Assembly: GCA_017428215.1 (NCBI GenBank)
Contig: JAFRRH010000006.1
Location: 1 to 64,000, forward strand
Direction: 5' to 3'
Source: Selenomonadaceae bacterium
GTDB taxonomy: Bacteria; Bacillota; Negativicutes; Selenomonadales; Selenomonadaceae
Length of the DNA: 64,000 nucleotides
Shown: positions 25,175 through 33,957 of the stretch, piece by piece
How the letters are laid out: each line of letters begins with the position of its first letter
Numbering within the stretch: position 1 is the stretch's first letter
Program-made: the position numbers and the translations under genes
Notes under the pieces: generated by a model
Databases searched by the model: none
The model's input: the letters and a program-made list of their open reading frames with translations, nothing else
Told to the model about the DNA's origin: nothing

Positions 25175-26005
25175 ATGAAGAAAAGGACAGTCGAGGAACT
25201 CAAGGAGATTGCAAAGGATTTGCGCAAAAAAGTTGTTACGATGATTTATGAGGCGCAGTCGGGACACCCCGGCGGCTCGCTTAGCGCGGCGGATTTCGTG
25301 ACAGCTTGCTACTTCCGCGAAATGAACGTCGACCCGAAAAATCCTAAGTGGGAAGATAGAGATCGTTTTGTCCTCTCGAAAGGTCACGTTTGCCCGATTC
25401 AATATGCCGCACTCGGAACGCTCGGTTTCTTTCCCGAAGAGAAATTGCATACGCTCCGTCAAGAAGGCTCGCCGCTTCAAGGTCACCCCAATCATCATTG
25501 CCCCGGCATTGACATTCCGACGGGTTCACTCGGTCAAGGTTTCGCCTGCGCGGTTGGCATGGCTATTGGTTTGAAAATTGATAAAAAAGCTTCACGCGTC
25601 TTTACAGTGCTCGGTGACGGCGAATGTCAAGAGGGCGAAGTTTGGGAGGCGGCGGCTACTGCCAATAAATATCAGCTCGATAATCTGATTGCTTTCGTCG
25701 ACGTGAACAATCTGCAAATTGACGGTACTACTGATGAAGTTATGCCTAATCTGGATCTCGGCGAAAAATTTAGGGCGTTCGGCTGGGAAATCTACAACAT
25801 TGACGGCAACGACATGGGGCAAATCGTCCGCACGCTCGATACGATTAAAATGCACAGCCACGACCATAAGCCCAAATGCATTATCGGGCAGACGACTAAG
25901 GGCAAGGGCGTTTCTTATATGGAAAATGTCGGCTCATGGCACGGCGTCGCTCCGAATAAAGAAGAATACGAACAGGCTTTGAAAGATATTGAGGAGGGAT
26001 TCTGA
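25175..26005 (+). CDS. Transketolase, N-terminal (TPP-binding) subunit
   Basis: 276 residues. AQSGHPGGSLSAAD, SKGHVCPIQYA, the thiamine-diphosphate motif GDGECQEGEVWEAA through VDVNNLQIDG, and TTKGKGVSYME are visible. In anaerobes transketolase is often split into two genes; this is the first half and transfers two-carbon ketol units in the non-oxidative pentose phosphate pathway. AAGGAGG precedes the ATG. The second half starts one base after the stop codon. Confidence 0.95.
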   Translation: MKKRTVEELKEIAKDLRKKVVTMIYEAQSGHPGGSLSAADFVTACYFREMNVDPKNPKWEDRDRFVLSKGHVCPIQYAALGTLGFFPEEKLHTLRQEGSPLQGHPNHHCPGIDIPTGSLGQGFACAVGMAIGLKIDKKASRVFTVLGDGECQEGEVWEAAATANKYQLDNLIAFVDVNNLQIDGTTDEVMPNLDLGEKFRAFGWEIYNIDGNDMGQIVRTLDTIKMHSHDHKPKCIIGQTTKGKGVSYMENVGSWHGVAPNKEEYEQALKDIEEGF

Positions 26006-26006
26006 T

Positions 26007-26930
26007 ATGGAAAAAAAGGCAACTCGTGTAGGCTTCGGCGAGGAAATGGTTGTTCTCGGCGCAGAAAATAAAAATATCTTTATCGTTGACGCTGATATTG
26101 GTAAATCTTGCAAAACCGACGGCTTCACGAAGGCTCACCCCGATCAGCACATTAACGTTGGCATTGCTGAACAGAACGCGGCGGGCGTCGCGGCAGGCAT
26201 GGCTACTACCGGCAAAATTCCGTTCGTCGTAACTTATGCGGTTTTCGGCTCGCTCCGTATGTGTGAAATGATTCGTCAGGAAATTGCTTATCCGCGCCTC
26301 AATGTCAAAATTGCCTGTTCACACGGTGGATTTACTCCCGCTAACGACGGCGCAAGTCATCAAGCTATCGAGGATATGGGCGTTATGCGCACAATTCCAA
26401 ACATGACAGTTATTATGCCGGCTGATTATTGGGCGGCTCGTAAATTAACCCGCGCAGTTGCCGAATATGACGGTCCCGCATTTATCCGTTTTACTCGCGA
26501 CGCTATTCCGATTATCTACGACGAAAACACCGAATTTGTTATCGGTAAGGCTCACATTGCCCGCGAAGGCACCGACATTGCGATTATTGCCAACGGCGAC
26601 ATGGTTTGCTACGGACTCGACGCGGCGGCTAAACTCGCTGAAGAGGGCATTTCCGCTAAAGTCGTTGACATGCACACGATTAAACCGCTTGACGTGGAAG
26701 TTGTTAAAGATTGCGTAGAAAAAATCGGCAAGATTATAACGATTGAAGACCACAACATTATTAACGGGCTTGGCTCGGCTGTCTGCGAAGTCGTCGCCGA
26801 AATGGGAAAAGGTAAAGTTAAACGCTTCGGCATTCAAGACCAATTCGGCGAATCCGCTCCGTATCACCGTTTGCTTGAGAAAAATGGCATTACTGTCGAC
26901 GCGATTGTTGCGGCGGCTAAAGAATTTTAA
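26007..26930 (+). CDS. Transketolase, C-terminal subunit
   Basis: 307 residues from the ATG at 26007, preceded by GAGGAGGGA. Pyrimidine-binding domain: VDADIGKSCKTDGF, INVGIAEQNAAGVAAGMA, ACSHGGFTPANDGASHQ, then the C-terminal transketolase domain (VVDMHTIKPLDVEVV, IITIEDHNIINGLGSAV). Works with the preceding subunit as a heterotetramer. Confidence 0.95.
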   Translation: MEKKATRVGFGEEMVVLGAENKNIFIVDADIGKSCKTDGFTKAHPDQHINVGIAEQNAAGVAAGMATTGKIPFVVTYAVFGSLRMCEMIRQEIAYPRLNVKIACSHGGFTPANDGASHQAIEDMGVMRTIPNMTVIMPADYWAARKLTRAVAEYDGPAFIRFTRDAIPIIYDENTEFVIGKAHIAREGTDIAIIANGDMVCYGLDAAAKLAEEGISAKVVDMHTIKPLDVEVVKDCVEKIGKIITIEDHNIINGLGSAVCEVVAEMGKGKVKRFGIQDQFGESAPYHRLLEKNGITVDAIVAAAKEF

Positions 26931-26970
26931 AATAATCTGCGCGGGTAATTGAATTTATCGAGGGTTGAAA

Positions 26971-27282
26971 ATGTTTCACGACATAATCAAAAAAGTTCCG
27001 AGCAGAGATTACGGAATTGACGGCTTGGAAGTTCACGTTGACCACACGACGACCGGCACAATTTATTTCGTCAGTGCGAGCAAGGAAGTTGTCTTCCCCG
27101 AACACGCGCACGCCGCGCAATGGACGATTGTCGTCAGCGGCTCGTGCACTTTCACTGCCAACGGCGAGAGCAAAATTTATTCGACGGGCGAAACGTATTT
27201 TATTCCGGCGGGCTTGCGTCATCAAATTACGTTGCACGCGGGATATTCGGAAGTTGATTACGTTGACGACCCGAACGATTGA
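26971..27282 (+). CDS. Small cupin-domain protein
   Basis: 103 residues from the ATG at 26971 (GAGGG six bases upstream; a TTG at 26965 would touch the ribosome site). A single cupin barrel: VFPEHAHAAQWTIVVSG supplies metal-binding histidines and FIPAGLRHQI the last. The function, perhaps small-molecule binding or isomerisation, is unknown. It lies between transketolase and the rubrerythrin fusion. Confidence 0.8.
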   Translation: MFHDIIKKVPSRDYGIDGLEVHVDHTTTGTIYFVSASKEVVFPEHAHAAQWTIVVSGSCTFTANGESKIYSTGETYFIPAGLRHQITLHAGYSEVDYVDDPND

Positions 27283-27335
27283 AAGCTTTGCAGTCGGATT
27301 ATTTTCAAGCGTATTATATTTTGGGAGGGATTCGC

Positions 27336-28772
27336 GTGACAGAAAGTCTACACGGTTTAACGAAAGGTACCGAACTTGAACCGTTAATGGTAGCAATGGC
27401 GCAGGGAGAAGCAACCGGCGTTATGATGTATTATGCGCTGGCTCGTCTCGCCAAAGAGCAGGGCTTGGACGAAGTTGCGAACGTTTTCATTGAGTCGGCA
27501 AATCAAGAGGCTGTGCACGCGGGATTTTATGCCACGCTCAACGGTCGCTATCCTAAAGATTTTTGGCAATTCGTCGCGGGCGTCGCTAAAGCAGAGTACA
27601 GCGGCAAGGCTACAGTCAAAGGTTTGGCGGATAAAGTTCGTGCGGCTGGTTTTGATAAAGCGGCGGACGAGATGGAAATCTTCGCTGAGCAGGAATGGCA
27701 TCACGGCGTTGTAATCGACGAACTGTTGAAAAAATTCGCGCCTAAAAAAGTTGAGAGCGGCAAAAAATGGATTTGCTCCGTCTGCGGTTATGAACATGTT
27801 GGCGACGCTCCGCCCGAAACTTGCCCCGTTTGTGGTCAGCCGAAAAGCGCGTTCAAAGCGAAAATTCAAATCAAAGCTGTAAGATTTTATGACGGAGGCT
27901 TTATGTTGAAATCGTTCGCGTGCGGCGGCGGATTGCCCGAAGGTTCGATTAAGGAGGAAAAACTCCGCTCAAGTCTGCAGAATTATGTTATCGACACGGG
28001 CGACGAAGTTATTTTGGTTGATACGGGCGTGCCTGCCGATTTTGAGCCGCCAGCTGTGACAGAGAAATCCGTCATCACTTTTGGCGATAAGATTGCCAAT
28101 TATGTTGACGCGCTCAAAAATTTAGGTTACGAGCCCGCGCAGGTTTCCAAAATCCTCGTAACTCATAAACACCCCGACCATACCGGCGAACTCAGAAGTT
28201 TTCCAAACGCAAAAATTTTTATCTCGCGCATTGAGGCGGACGACATGAATTTGACGGGCGATAATGTCGTGCGCGTTGATTTTACCGACGGCGCGTATAA
28301 AAATTTCCCCGCGTGCCAAAAAATCGCCGACGGAATTTATTACATATTCGCGCCCGGTCATACGAAGGGAAATTCTATCGTTATCGTCGAGGACGGCGAA
28401 AAATTTTACATGATTCACGGCGATGTTACTTATTCTGACGAGGCTTTACTTGAAAATAAACTTTCCGTCGTCTTCGAGGATTTAAATGCCGCCCGCGACA
28501 CGTTGAGCAGAGTCCGCGCCTTTATCAAAGAAAATAAAACCGTTTATCTCTCAACTCACACGCCGCTTGGTTATGAAAATCTCGCCGCGCAGAAAATTAT
28601 GACGCTCCCCGACGTGGACGAGGCTCCGATTGTTGAAACTCAAACTGAAGAAAAACCTGTCGGCGGAAAAATTTGGGTCTGTTCAATTTGCGGGTATGAA
28701 CACACAGGCGACGAGCCGCCGGAAATTTGTCCGCGTTGCAAACAGCCAAAAAGCGCATTCAAACTTAAATAA
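27336..28772 (+). CDS. Rubrerythrin-rubredoxin-metallo-beta-lactamase-rubredoxin fusion
   Basis: 478 residues from the GTG at 27336, 7 bases after GGGAGG; an upstream TTG at 27279 would overlap the cupin gene without a ribosome site. Domain order: ferritin-like rubrerythrin domain (residues ~10-140, Glu and ExxH motifs in QGEATG, SANQEAVHAGFY, EQEWHHGV); rubredoxin-like domain (CSVCGYEHVGDAPPETCPVCG, ~145-170); a metallo-beta-lactamase fold (~185-430) with the full metal motif HKHPDH near residue 277 and FAPGHTKGNS; and a second rubredoxin-like domain (CSICGY...CPRC, ~448-475). Likely a cytoplasmic peroxide or oxygen detoxifying electron-transfer protein. No flavodoxin domain is present, unlike flavodiiron proteins. 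Confidence 0.88.
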   Translation: MTESLHGLTKGTELEPLMVAMAQGEATGVMMYYALARLAKEQGLDEVANVFIESANQEAVHAGFYATLNGRYPKDFWQFVAGVAKAEYSGKATVKGLADKVRAAGFDKAADEMEIFAEQEWHHGVVIDELLKKFAPKKVESGKKWICSVCGYEHVGDAPPETCPVCGQPKSAFKAKIQIKAVRFYDGGFMLKSFACGGGLPEGSIKEEKLRSSLQNYVIDTGDEVILVDTGVPADFEPPAVTEKSVITFGDKIANYVDALKNLGYEPAQVSKILVTHKHPDHTGELRSFPNAKIFISRIEADDMNLTGDNVVRVDFTDGAYKNFPACQKIADGIYYIFAPGHTKGNSIVIVEDGEKFYMIHGDVTYSDEALLENKLSVVFEDLNAARDTLSRVRAFIKENKTVYLSTHTPLGYENLAAQKIMTLPDVDEAPIVETQTEEKPVGGKIWVCSICGYEHTGDEPPEICPRCKQPKSAFKLK

Positions 28773-28791
28773 ATTTTTGGAGGTAATAAAT

Positions 28792-29556
28792 ATGTTCGAT
28801 TTTAAAGATCAAGTCGTTATCGTCACGGGTTCCGGTTCCAAGCGCGGTATCGGTCGCGGAATTGCTAACATGTTCGCTGAGGCGGGCGCGCAAGTCATTA
28901 TCGCTGACATGAACGAGCAGGGTTGCAAAGATACTGTTGCCGAAATTCAAGCGGCTGGATACAAGGCTGACGGTTTCGTTCTCAATATCGCCGACGAAGA
29001 ATCCGTTAACGCTTTTGTCAAAAATGTTAAAGATAAATACGGCAAGATTGATGTCCTGGTCAATAACGCCGGCATTACTCAACGTGTAACCGTTCACGAT
29101 ATGACGCTTGCCGATATAAAGAAAATTTTTACCGTCAACATGTTCGGCACGTTCCTCATCACTAAAGCCGTTGTCGAAGTCATGAAGGAAAGAAAATACG
29201 GGCGTATCGTTAGCTTGTCTTCCGTCTCTGCTAAACGCGGCGGCGGAGTCTTCGGCGGTGCTCATTACAGCGCGTCGAAAGCTGCTTTGCTTGGCTTCAG
29301 CAAAAACTTGGCTCGCGAAGTCGCCGAATATGGCATTACCGTTAACTGCGTTTGCCCCGGCGCGATTAACACCGACATTCGCAAAAACATGAACGGCACC
29401 GAAGAAGACGACATTAAACTTGCAAAGGAAATCCCGATGAAACGTATCGGCGAAGTCTTCGAGGTCGCAGGTCCGATTGTCTTCCTCGCGTCCAAAGAGG
29501 CTGGCTATATCACCGGCGAAGACATTGACATTAACGGCGGCTCCCACATGGATTGA
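28792..29556 (+). CDS. Short-chain dehydrogenase/reductase
   Basis: 254 residues from the ATG at 28792 with TGGAGG upstream. NADP-binding site VTGSGSKRGIGRGIA, LVNNAGITQ, the catalytic triad Ser (SLSSVSA), Tyr and Lys (HYSASKAAL), then CPGAINTDI and TGEDIDINGG. The classical FabG/3-oxoacyl reductase-like build. The substrate is unknown. It follows the rubrerythrin fusion by 19 bases. Confidence 0.92.
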   Translation: MFDFKDQVVIVTGSGSKRGIGRGIANMFAEAGAQVIIADMNEQGCKDTVAEIQAAGYKADGFVLNIADEESVNAFVKNVKDKYGKIDVLVNNAGITQRVTVHDMTLADIKKIFTVNMFGTFLITKAVVEVMKERKYGRIVSLSSVSAKRGGGVFGGAHYSASKAALLGFSKNLAREVAEYGITVNCVCPGAINTDIRKNMNGTEEDDIKLAKEIPMKRIGEVFEVAGPIVFLASKEAGYITGEDIDINGGSHMD

Positions 29557-29575
29557 TTAGTTGCTAGTGATTGGT

Positions 29576-29617
29576 GGTTAGTGGTTAGGGAATTTTCTAA
29601 TCGCTAACCGCTTTTTG
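29576..29617 (+). terminator. Stem-loop built from TTAG repeats, likely terminator
   Basis: GGTTAGTGGTTAG (29576-29588) pairs with CTAATCGCTAACC (29597-29609), followed by GCTTTTTGC. The surrounding 29558-29632 is rich in GTGATT/AATCAC and GTTAG/CTAAC repeats related in style to the repeats at 52000, 56725 and 57811. Confidence 0.55.
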
Positions 29618-29643
29618 CTAATCACTAAAAAGGAGTTGATTAA

Positions 29644-30321
29644 ATGAACGCTGAACAATTCGAGGCAATGTTAGACGAGTATCGCGCCCAAAATATTCAT
29701 TTCCTGCACCTTAAAACAAATCTGCGCGATTGGTTCTTCATTATCGACGATAGCTATTATCTGACTTATCGCGACGACAAAAAAGAAATCGTCGTTAGCT
29801 GGCTGGTTAAGCCCAAAGACGATAAGCACGAGGAATTTTATTTTTACAACACTAATAATCGCGGCTTTAATCAGTGGTACGGCGATGTTATTCACGATTT
29901 TGAGGAAATGGAAGATAAAGAATTTTACCACGAGCCGTATTACGAAGACCTTTACTTCAGCTACATGAACGAGGAAGAGAAAGTTCCGCTTAAAGATTTT
30001 CTTGCAGTCATTCCGCGCACAAATTATAAAATTTTCGGCACCTTCCTCCTCTGCGACGAAATCGGATCTGGTTTTGACAAGAAAGAACTGCCTTATAAGT
30101 CCGATAACTCGACTATAGCCAATCAATTCAAGTTTTGGCTTCGTATGGAGGATATTGTTCCTTTTAATTATGTTTTGCGCGAACCGGTAAAATTTCCGGC
30201 AATAAATCTCGCTGAAATTGAAGAAATTATCCCCGCGCATACGAACGTTCGCTTTGTCTTTGATGATGGCTCCGTTCGTGCGCTTAAACAAATTCTCGCC
30301 GATAAAAATTCGGCAACTTAA
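29644..30321 (+). CDS. Hypothetical protein, acidic and aromatic-rich
   Basis: 225 residues with a good AAAGGAG upstream. I do not recognise the family. It is soluble, has no signal peptide and is rich in Tyr, Phe and acidic residues (DDSYYLTYRDDKKEIVVSW, EEFYFYNTNNRGFNQWYGD). It stands alone, framed by a stem-loop on each side. Confidence 0.7.
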   Translation: MNAEQFEAMLDEYRAQNIHFLHLKTNLRDWFFIIDDSYYLTYRDDKKEIVVSWLVKPKDDKHEEFYFYNTNNRGFNQWYGDVIHDFEEMEDKEFYHEPYYEDLYFSYMNEEEKVPLKDFLAVIPRTNYKIFGTFLLCDEIGSGFDKKELPYKSDNSTIANQFKFWLRMEDIVPFNYVLREPVKFPAINLAEIEEIIPAHTNVRFVFDDGSVRALKQILADKNSAT

Positions 30322-30357
30322 CTTAGCGGTCAAAAAATTTTTTTGTTACATAAAAAA

Positions 30358-30388
30358 GCCCTCCGATTTTGGAAGGGCGATTTTTTTT
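30358..30388 (+). terminator. Rho-independent terminator
   Basis: GCCCTCC pairs with GGAAGGGC (one bulged base) and is followed by GATTTTTTTT. It ends the hypothetical gene. Confidence 0.75.
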
Positions 30389-30396
30389 GCTATAAT
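30369..30396 (+). promoter_or_regulatory. Promoter of the prepilin peptidase gene
   Basis: TTGGAA (30369-30374), spacer 16, TATAAT (30391-30396), overlapping the preceding terminator and 29 bases before the ATG. Confidence 0.45.
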
Positions 30397-30424
30397 TGGG
30401 AAAAACTCCTAAGGACGATTATAC

Positions 30425-31057
30425 ATGGCGGAAATAATTGTAAAAATCATCTGCGCGGCAATTTTAAGCTTAGTTGGTTCAATGTGGATAGATAAACTTT
30501 ACTCGCAAAGTACGGAGCTGACTTTTCCGGACGAAATTTTAAGTCGCTCAAAATTTCGCAAGCCGATTTTATTTTTATCGACGGCGATTTTATTCAACAT
30601 GACTGACGATTTATTTTTAATGGCGGCGATTTTTTTGTTGGTGTTAATGACGCTCACCGACTTTGAACAATACATGCTCTTCGACGCAATGACATTTCCA
30701 TTTGCTTTGCTCGGAACAATTTATGCGTGGCAGAATTCTACTTTGCAGGAAAATTTTTTAGCGGCGGCGGTTGGCGGCGGAGTTTTTTTATTGATAGCAA
30801 TAATTTCTAAGGGTTCACTCGGCGGCGGCGATATAAAATTGATTTTCGGGCTGGGTATGTGGTTAGGCGCGGAAAAATTAATAAACGTTGTACTTGCAGG
30901 AACAATTTGCGGGGGATTGGCGGCGATTGTAATGATCTTAGCTAAAAAAAAGACTCGCAACAGTTATTTTGCCTATGGACCTTACTTTACGATTAGTGCT
31001 CTATATTTTTTACTCACTCAAGTAAAAATTTTTTCTGCCGTGAAGGAAATTTTTTAA
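30425..31057 (+). CDS. Prepilin peptidase (A24 family), short form
   Basis: 210 residues, multi-pass membrane protein. The two catalytic aspartates of the A24 family are visible: the one in MTLTDFEQYMLFD and the one in LGGGDIKLIFGLGMWLG (GxGDxKL box). The Cys-rich N-terminal methyltransferase domain of PilD is absent, as in short TadV/CpaA-type or archaeal-type peptidases. It would cleave prepilin leaders for the pilus system whose secretin is at 19221. Confidence 0.85.
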   Translation: MAEIIVKIICAAILSLVGSMWIDKLYSQSTELTFPDEILSRSKFRKPILFLSTAILFNMTDDLFLMAAIFLLVLMTLTDFEQYMLFDAMTFPFALLGTIYAWQNSTLQENFLAAAVGGGVFLLIAIISKGSLGGGDIKLIFGLGMWLGAEKLINVVLAGTICGGLAAIVMILAKKKTRNSYFAYGPYFTISALYFLLTQVKIFSAVKEIF

Positions 31058-31112
31058 AGTGGCAGAAATTTCAAGCGCAAAAATCATTTTAATATGACAG
31101 GAGTAAATTTTT

Positions 31113-32318
31113 ATGATAAAGAAAGTTTTAGCGTTGATTATGGCGGGAATGTTTTTTTTAGCCCCGCTAAGTTCAGCGCAAGCAGAAGAGGAGCAGGAAG
31201 TCGAAAAACCTTTTGAAACTCCCAAAGAAGAATCAACTCATCCGCCATTGGATTCCGCCTATTATGACCCGCCTGTATATGAAGAGGGACAAGAGCCGCC
31301 TAAAACTTCCGAACCGCCACCCGTCGAGGAAGTCGAAGGTTTAGAATTTTTAATGTACAATCAAAATGGCGTAATGGCATTCGCGATTATTGCTGACCAT
31401 GAAAAATATCAACTGCGCCCTGTGTTAGCTCGTGGACAAGTTCCAGGACGCGCAACCGTTTCGCAAATGAATGCACCCGACGCAATCGCCACGATTAACG
31501 CAAGCTATTTTGCCACGAACGGCGTTATACTCGGCAACACCAAAATTGACGGGCTGACAGCGGGCACAACTTATTTTATCCGTTCGGCGATTGGTATAAG
31601 GGAGGACGGCTCCACGATTTTTGCGCGGCAAAGTTATCACGGCGTCATTCAGTTTAACGGAGAGGAAGTTGTTATCAGCGGCGTAAACTGCGAGCGCAAT
31701 TCAAATACTGTCGTTGTCTATAACGGTTGGCAGGGCGCGACAACCGGCACAAATGATTTTGGCGTCGAATTCGTCGTTCAAGACGGTGTAGTTGTAAATA
31801 TTTTCCGCGATAAGGGCAATAATTACATTCCGCCCGATGGTTTTATAGTAAGTGCGCATGGAACCGTTGCAGAAAATTTTAAGGACGTTTACGTTGGCGA
31901 CATGATGACTTTCGAGGAAGATTATGTAAACGTGGAGCACGGCGACGACTTCAATGAGGCAATTCATATTATCGGCGCGGGACCAACTTTGGTTAAGGAC
32001 GGCGAAATTTACGTTACGGCTGACGCGGAACAATTTCCGCCCGACATTCGCGTAGGACGTGCGCCTCGTTCGGCTGTAGGTATCACTCAATACGGCGATT
32101 ATATTTTTGCAGTCGTTGACGGGCGACAAGCTCACAGCAAAGGTTGCACGCTAACTGAATGGGCGAGGATTCTTAAAAATAATTTTGGCGCGGTCGAAGC
32201 GATTAACTTAGACGGCGGCGGCTCCACAGAATTATTTTTTAAAGGCAAACTTGTCAACAAACCTAGCGACGGAAGAGAACGCCTCATCGGCGACGCTTTG
32301 ACTATTATAAAAAAATAA
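31113..32318 (+). CDS. Exported phosphodiester glycosidase family protein
   Basis: 401 residues. Signal peptide at residues 1-24 (ending AQA), a Pro/Glu-rich linker to ~70, then a NAGPA (phosphodiester glycosidase) domain. Typical blocks are ATINASYFATNG, IGAGPTLVKDGEI, RAPRSAVGI and INLDGGGSTELFFKG. Such domains act on sugar-1-phosphodiester bonds outside the cell, for example during wall polymer or exopolysaccharide processing. Confidence 0.88.
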   Translation: MIKKVLALIMAGMFFLAPLSSAQAEEEQEVEKPFETPKEESTHPPLDSAYYDPPVYEEGQEPPKTSEPPPVEEVEGLEFLMYNQNGVMAFAIIADHEKYQLRPVLARGQVPGRATVSQMNAPDAIATINASYFATNGVILGNTKIDGLTAGTTYFIRSAIGIREDGSTIFARQSYHGVIQFNGEEVVISGVNCERNSNTVVVYNGWQGATTGTNDFGVEFVVQDGVVVNIFRDKGNNYIPPDGFIVSAHGTVAENFKDVYVGDMMTFEEDYVNVEHGDDFNEAIHIIGAGPTLVKDGEIYVTADAEQFPPDIRVGRAPRSAVGITQYGDYIFAVVDGRQAHSKGCTLTEWARILKNNFGAVEAINLDGGGSTELFFKGKLVNKPSDGRERLIGDALTIIKK

Positions 32319-32387
32319 GCAACCCTTCGATAAAAAGAATTGCTTATGCAAATTATTCACTGTAATTTTAGCTATATGTTGAGCTTC

Positions 32388-33875
32388 TTAGTAAAGACCG
32401 GTCGGATTTTCGCCGAGACTGATGAAAATATTTTTCTTTTGAGTATAGGCGTTCATTATCAGCTTATGAGTTTCGCGTCCAATGCCCGATTTTTTATAGC
32501 CGCCAAAAGGTGCGCCCGCCGGCAACTCGTTGTAAGTGTTAATCCACATTCTGCCGGTTTCGATAGCGCGAGCCACTCTCAAGGCGCGATTAATGTCTTT
32601 CGTCCAAACTGCGCCGCCCAAGCCGTATTCGCTGTCGTTCGCCATTTTGATAACTTCTTCCTCGTCGTGGAACTTAACAACAACGGCAACGGGACCAAAA
32701 ATTTCTTCGCAGGCAACGCGCATATTGTTGTTAACGTCGGCGAGGATTGTCGGTTGCATGAACGCGCCATTTTCGCCACCCTCTACAACTGCTTTTGCGC
32801 CGCCCGTGATAACTTGTGCGCCTTCCGCCTTGCCGATTTCGACGTAGTTCAAAATCTTTTCAAGCTGGCGATTGTCAATCTGGCTACCCATTTGCGTATC
32901 GGGTTCCCACGGCAAGCCAACTTTGACGCTCTCGAATTTTTCTTTAATCGCCGCAAGGAATTTGTCGTAAATCGTATCTTGCACGAAAATTCTGGAACCT
33001 GCGCAACAAACTTGTCCTTGATTGAAGAGAATACCCAGACACGCGCCTTCAACGCCTTTTTCCCACGGCATGTCATCAAAGTAAATGTTAGCAGATTTGC
33101 CGCCGAGTTCCAACGTTGCAGGAATAAGTTTTTTAGCAGCCGCATCTGCCACGCTGTAACCAACTTCCGTTGAACCCGTGAACGCAAGTTTGCAAATGTC
33201 GGGGTGGTCGAGGAGGAATTGTCCAGTTTTGCCGCCTGAACCTGTAACGATGTTGAGGACGCCGGGCGGCAATTCTTTTTCGATAAGTTTCATTAATTCA
33301 AGGACGCTTAAACTTGTCGTGCTTGACGGTTTGAAAACAATACAATCGCCCGCGCCGAGTGCAGGTGCCAATTTCCACGCCGCCATAAGATACGGGAAAT
33401 TCCAGGGAACAATTTGTCCGACGACGCCAATCGGCTCATTGAGGATAAGGCTCAAGGAATTTTCGGTTATCATGTTCGCGGAGCCTTCCTCCGAGCGAAT
33501 GACGCCAGCAAAATAGCGGAAGTGGTCGGAACCCATTGGAATATCAATGTTCATAGTTTCGCGAATGGGCTTGCCGTTGTCGAGCGTCTCAATCATGGCG
33601 AGATGTTCTTTGTTCGCGTCGATAATGTCGGCGATTTTGAGGAGAATAGTTGCGCGTTCGGTGATTGAAGTTTTCTTCCATTCAGGGAACGCCTTCCACG
33701 CCGCTTTAACTGCGTCGTCAACGTCCTGTTTGCTAGCGGCGGCAACTTTACACATGTATTCGCCGTTAGCGGGGTTGTAAACGTCAAAAGTTTTTCCGCC
33801 TTCAGCGTCGCGCCACTGCCCGCCAATGTAGAGCTGATAGCTATCCTGCCAAATTTTTTTCGGAACCGATGCCAT
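32388..33875 (-). CDS. NAD(P)-dependent aldehyde dehydrogenase
   Basis: 495 residues from the ATG at 33875 (GGGAGGGA upstream; a more distal start at 33905 lacks one). QIVPWNFPYLMAAWKLAPAL, FTGSTEVG, the catalytic Glu in LELGGKSANI, the catalytic Cys in NQGQVCCAGSRIFV and EEIFGPVAVV mark a full-length class 1/2 aldehyde dehydrogenase. Substrate unknown. Convergent with the glycosidase gene. Confidence 0.93.
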   Translation of the reverse strand: MASVPKKIWQDSYQLYIGGQWRDAEGGKTFDVYNPANGEYMCKVAAASKQDVDDAVKAAWKAFPEWKKTSITERATILLKIADIIDANKEHLAMIETLDNGKPIRETMNIDIPMGSDHFRYFAGVIRSEEGSANMITENSLSLILNEPIGVVGQIVPWNFPYLMAAWKLAPALGAGDCIVFKPSSTTSLSVLELMKLIEKELPPGVLNIVTGSGGKTGQFLLDHPDICKLAFTGSTEVGYSVADAAAKKLIPATLELGGKSANIYFDDMPWEKGVEGACLGILFNQGQVCCAGSRIFVQDTIYDKFLAAIKEKFESVKVGLPWEPDTQMGSQIDNRQLEKILNYVEIGKAEGAQVITGGAKAVVEGGENGAFMQPTILADVNNNMRVACEEIFGPVAVVVKFHDEEEVIKMANDSEYGLGGAVWTKDINRALRVARAIETGRMWINTYNELPAGAPFGGYKKSGIGRETHKLIMNAYTQKKNIFISLGENPTGLY

Positions 33876-33907
33876 TAAAAAATCCCTCCCAAAAATAATT
33901 TGCATGT

Positions 33908-33938
33908 ATTATACCGTATTGAAGTTATATCTTGTCAA
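33908..33938 (-). promoter_or_regulatory. Promoter of the aldehyde dehydrogenase gene
   Basis: Consensus TTGACA (33938-33933) and TATAAT (33913-33908) on the minus strand, with a long 19-base spacer. The long spacer may mean regulator-dependent use. Confidence 0.55.
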
Positions 33939-33957
33939 GAAAAATTTTTACCACGTG

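Noticed and set aside
27279..27335. An upstream TTG start adding 19 residues to the rubrerythrin fusion
   Set aside because: It overlaps the cupin stop and lacks a ribosome site; the GTG at 27336 has GGGAGG at the right distance.
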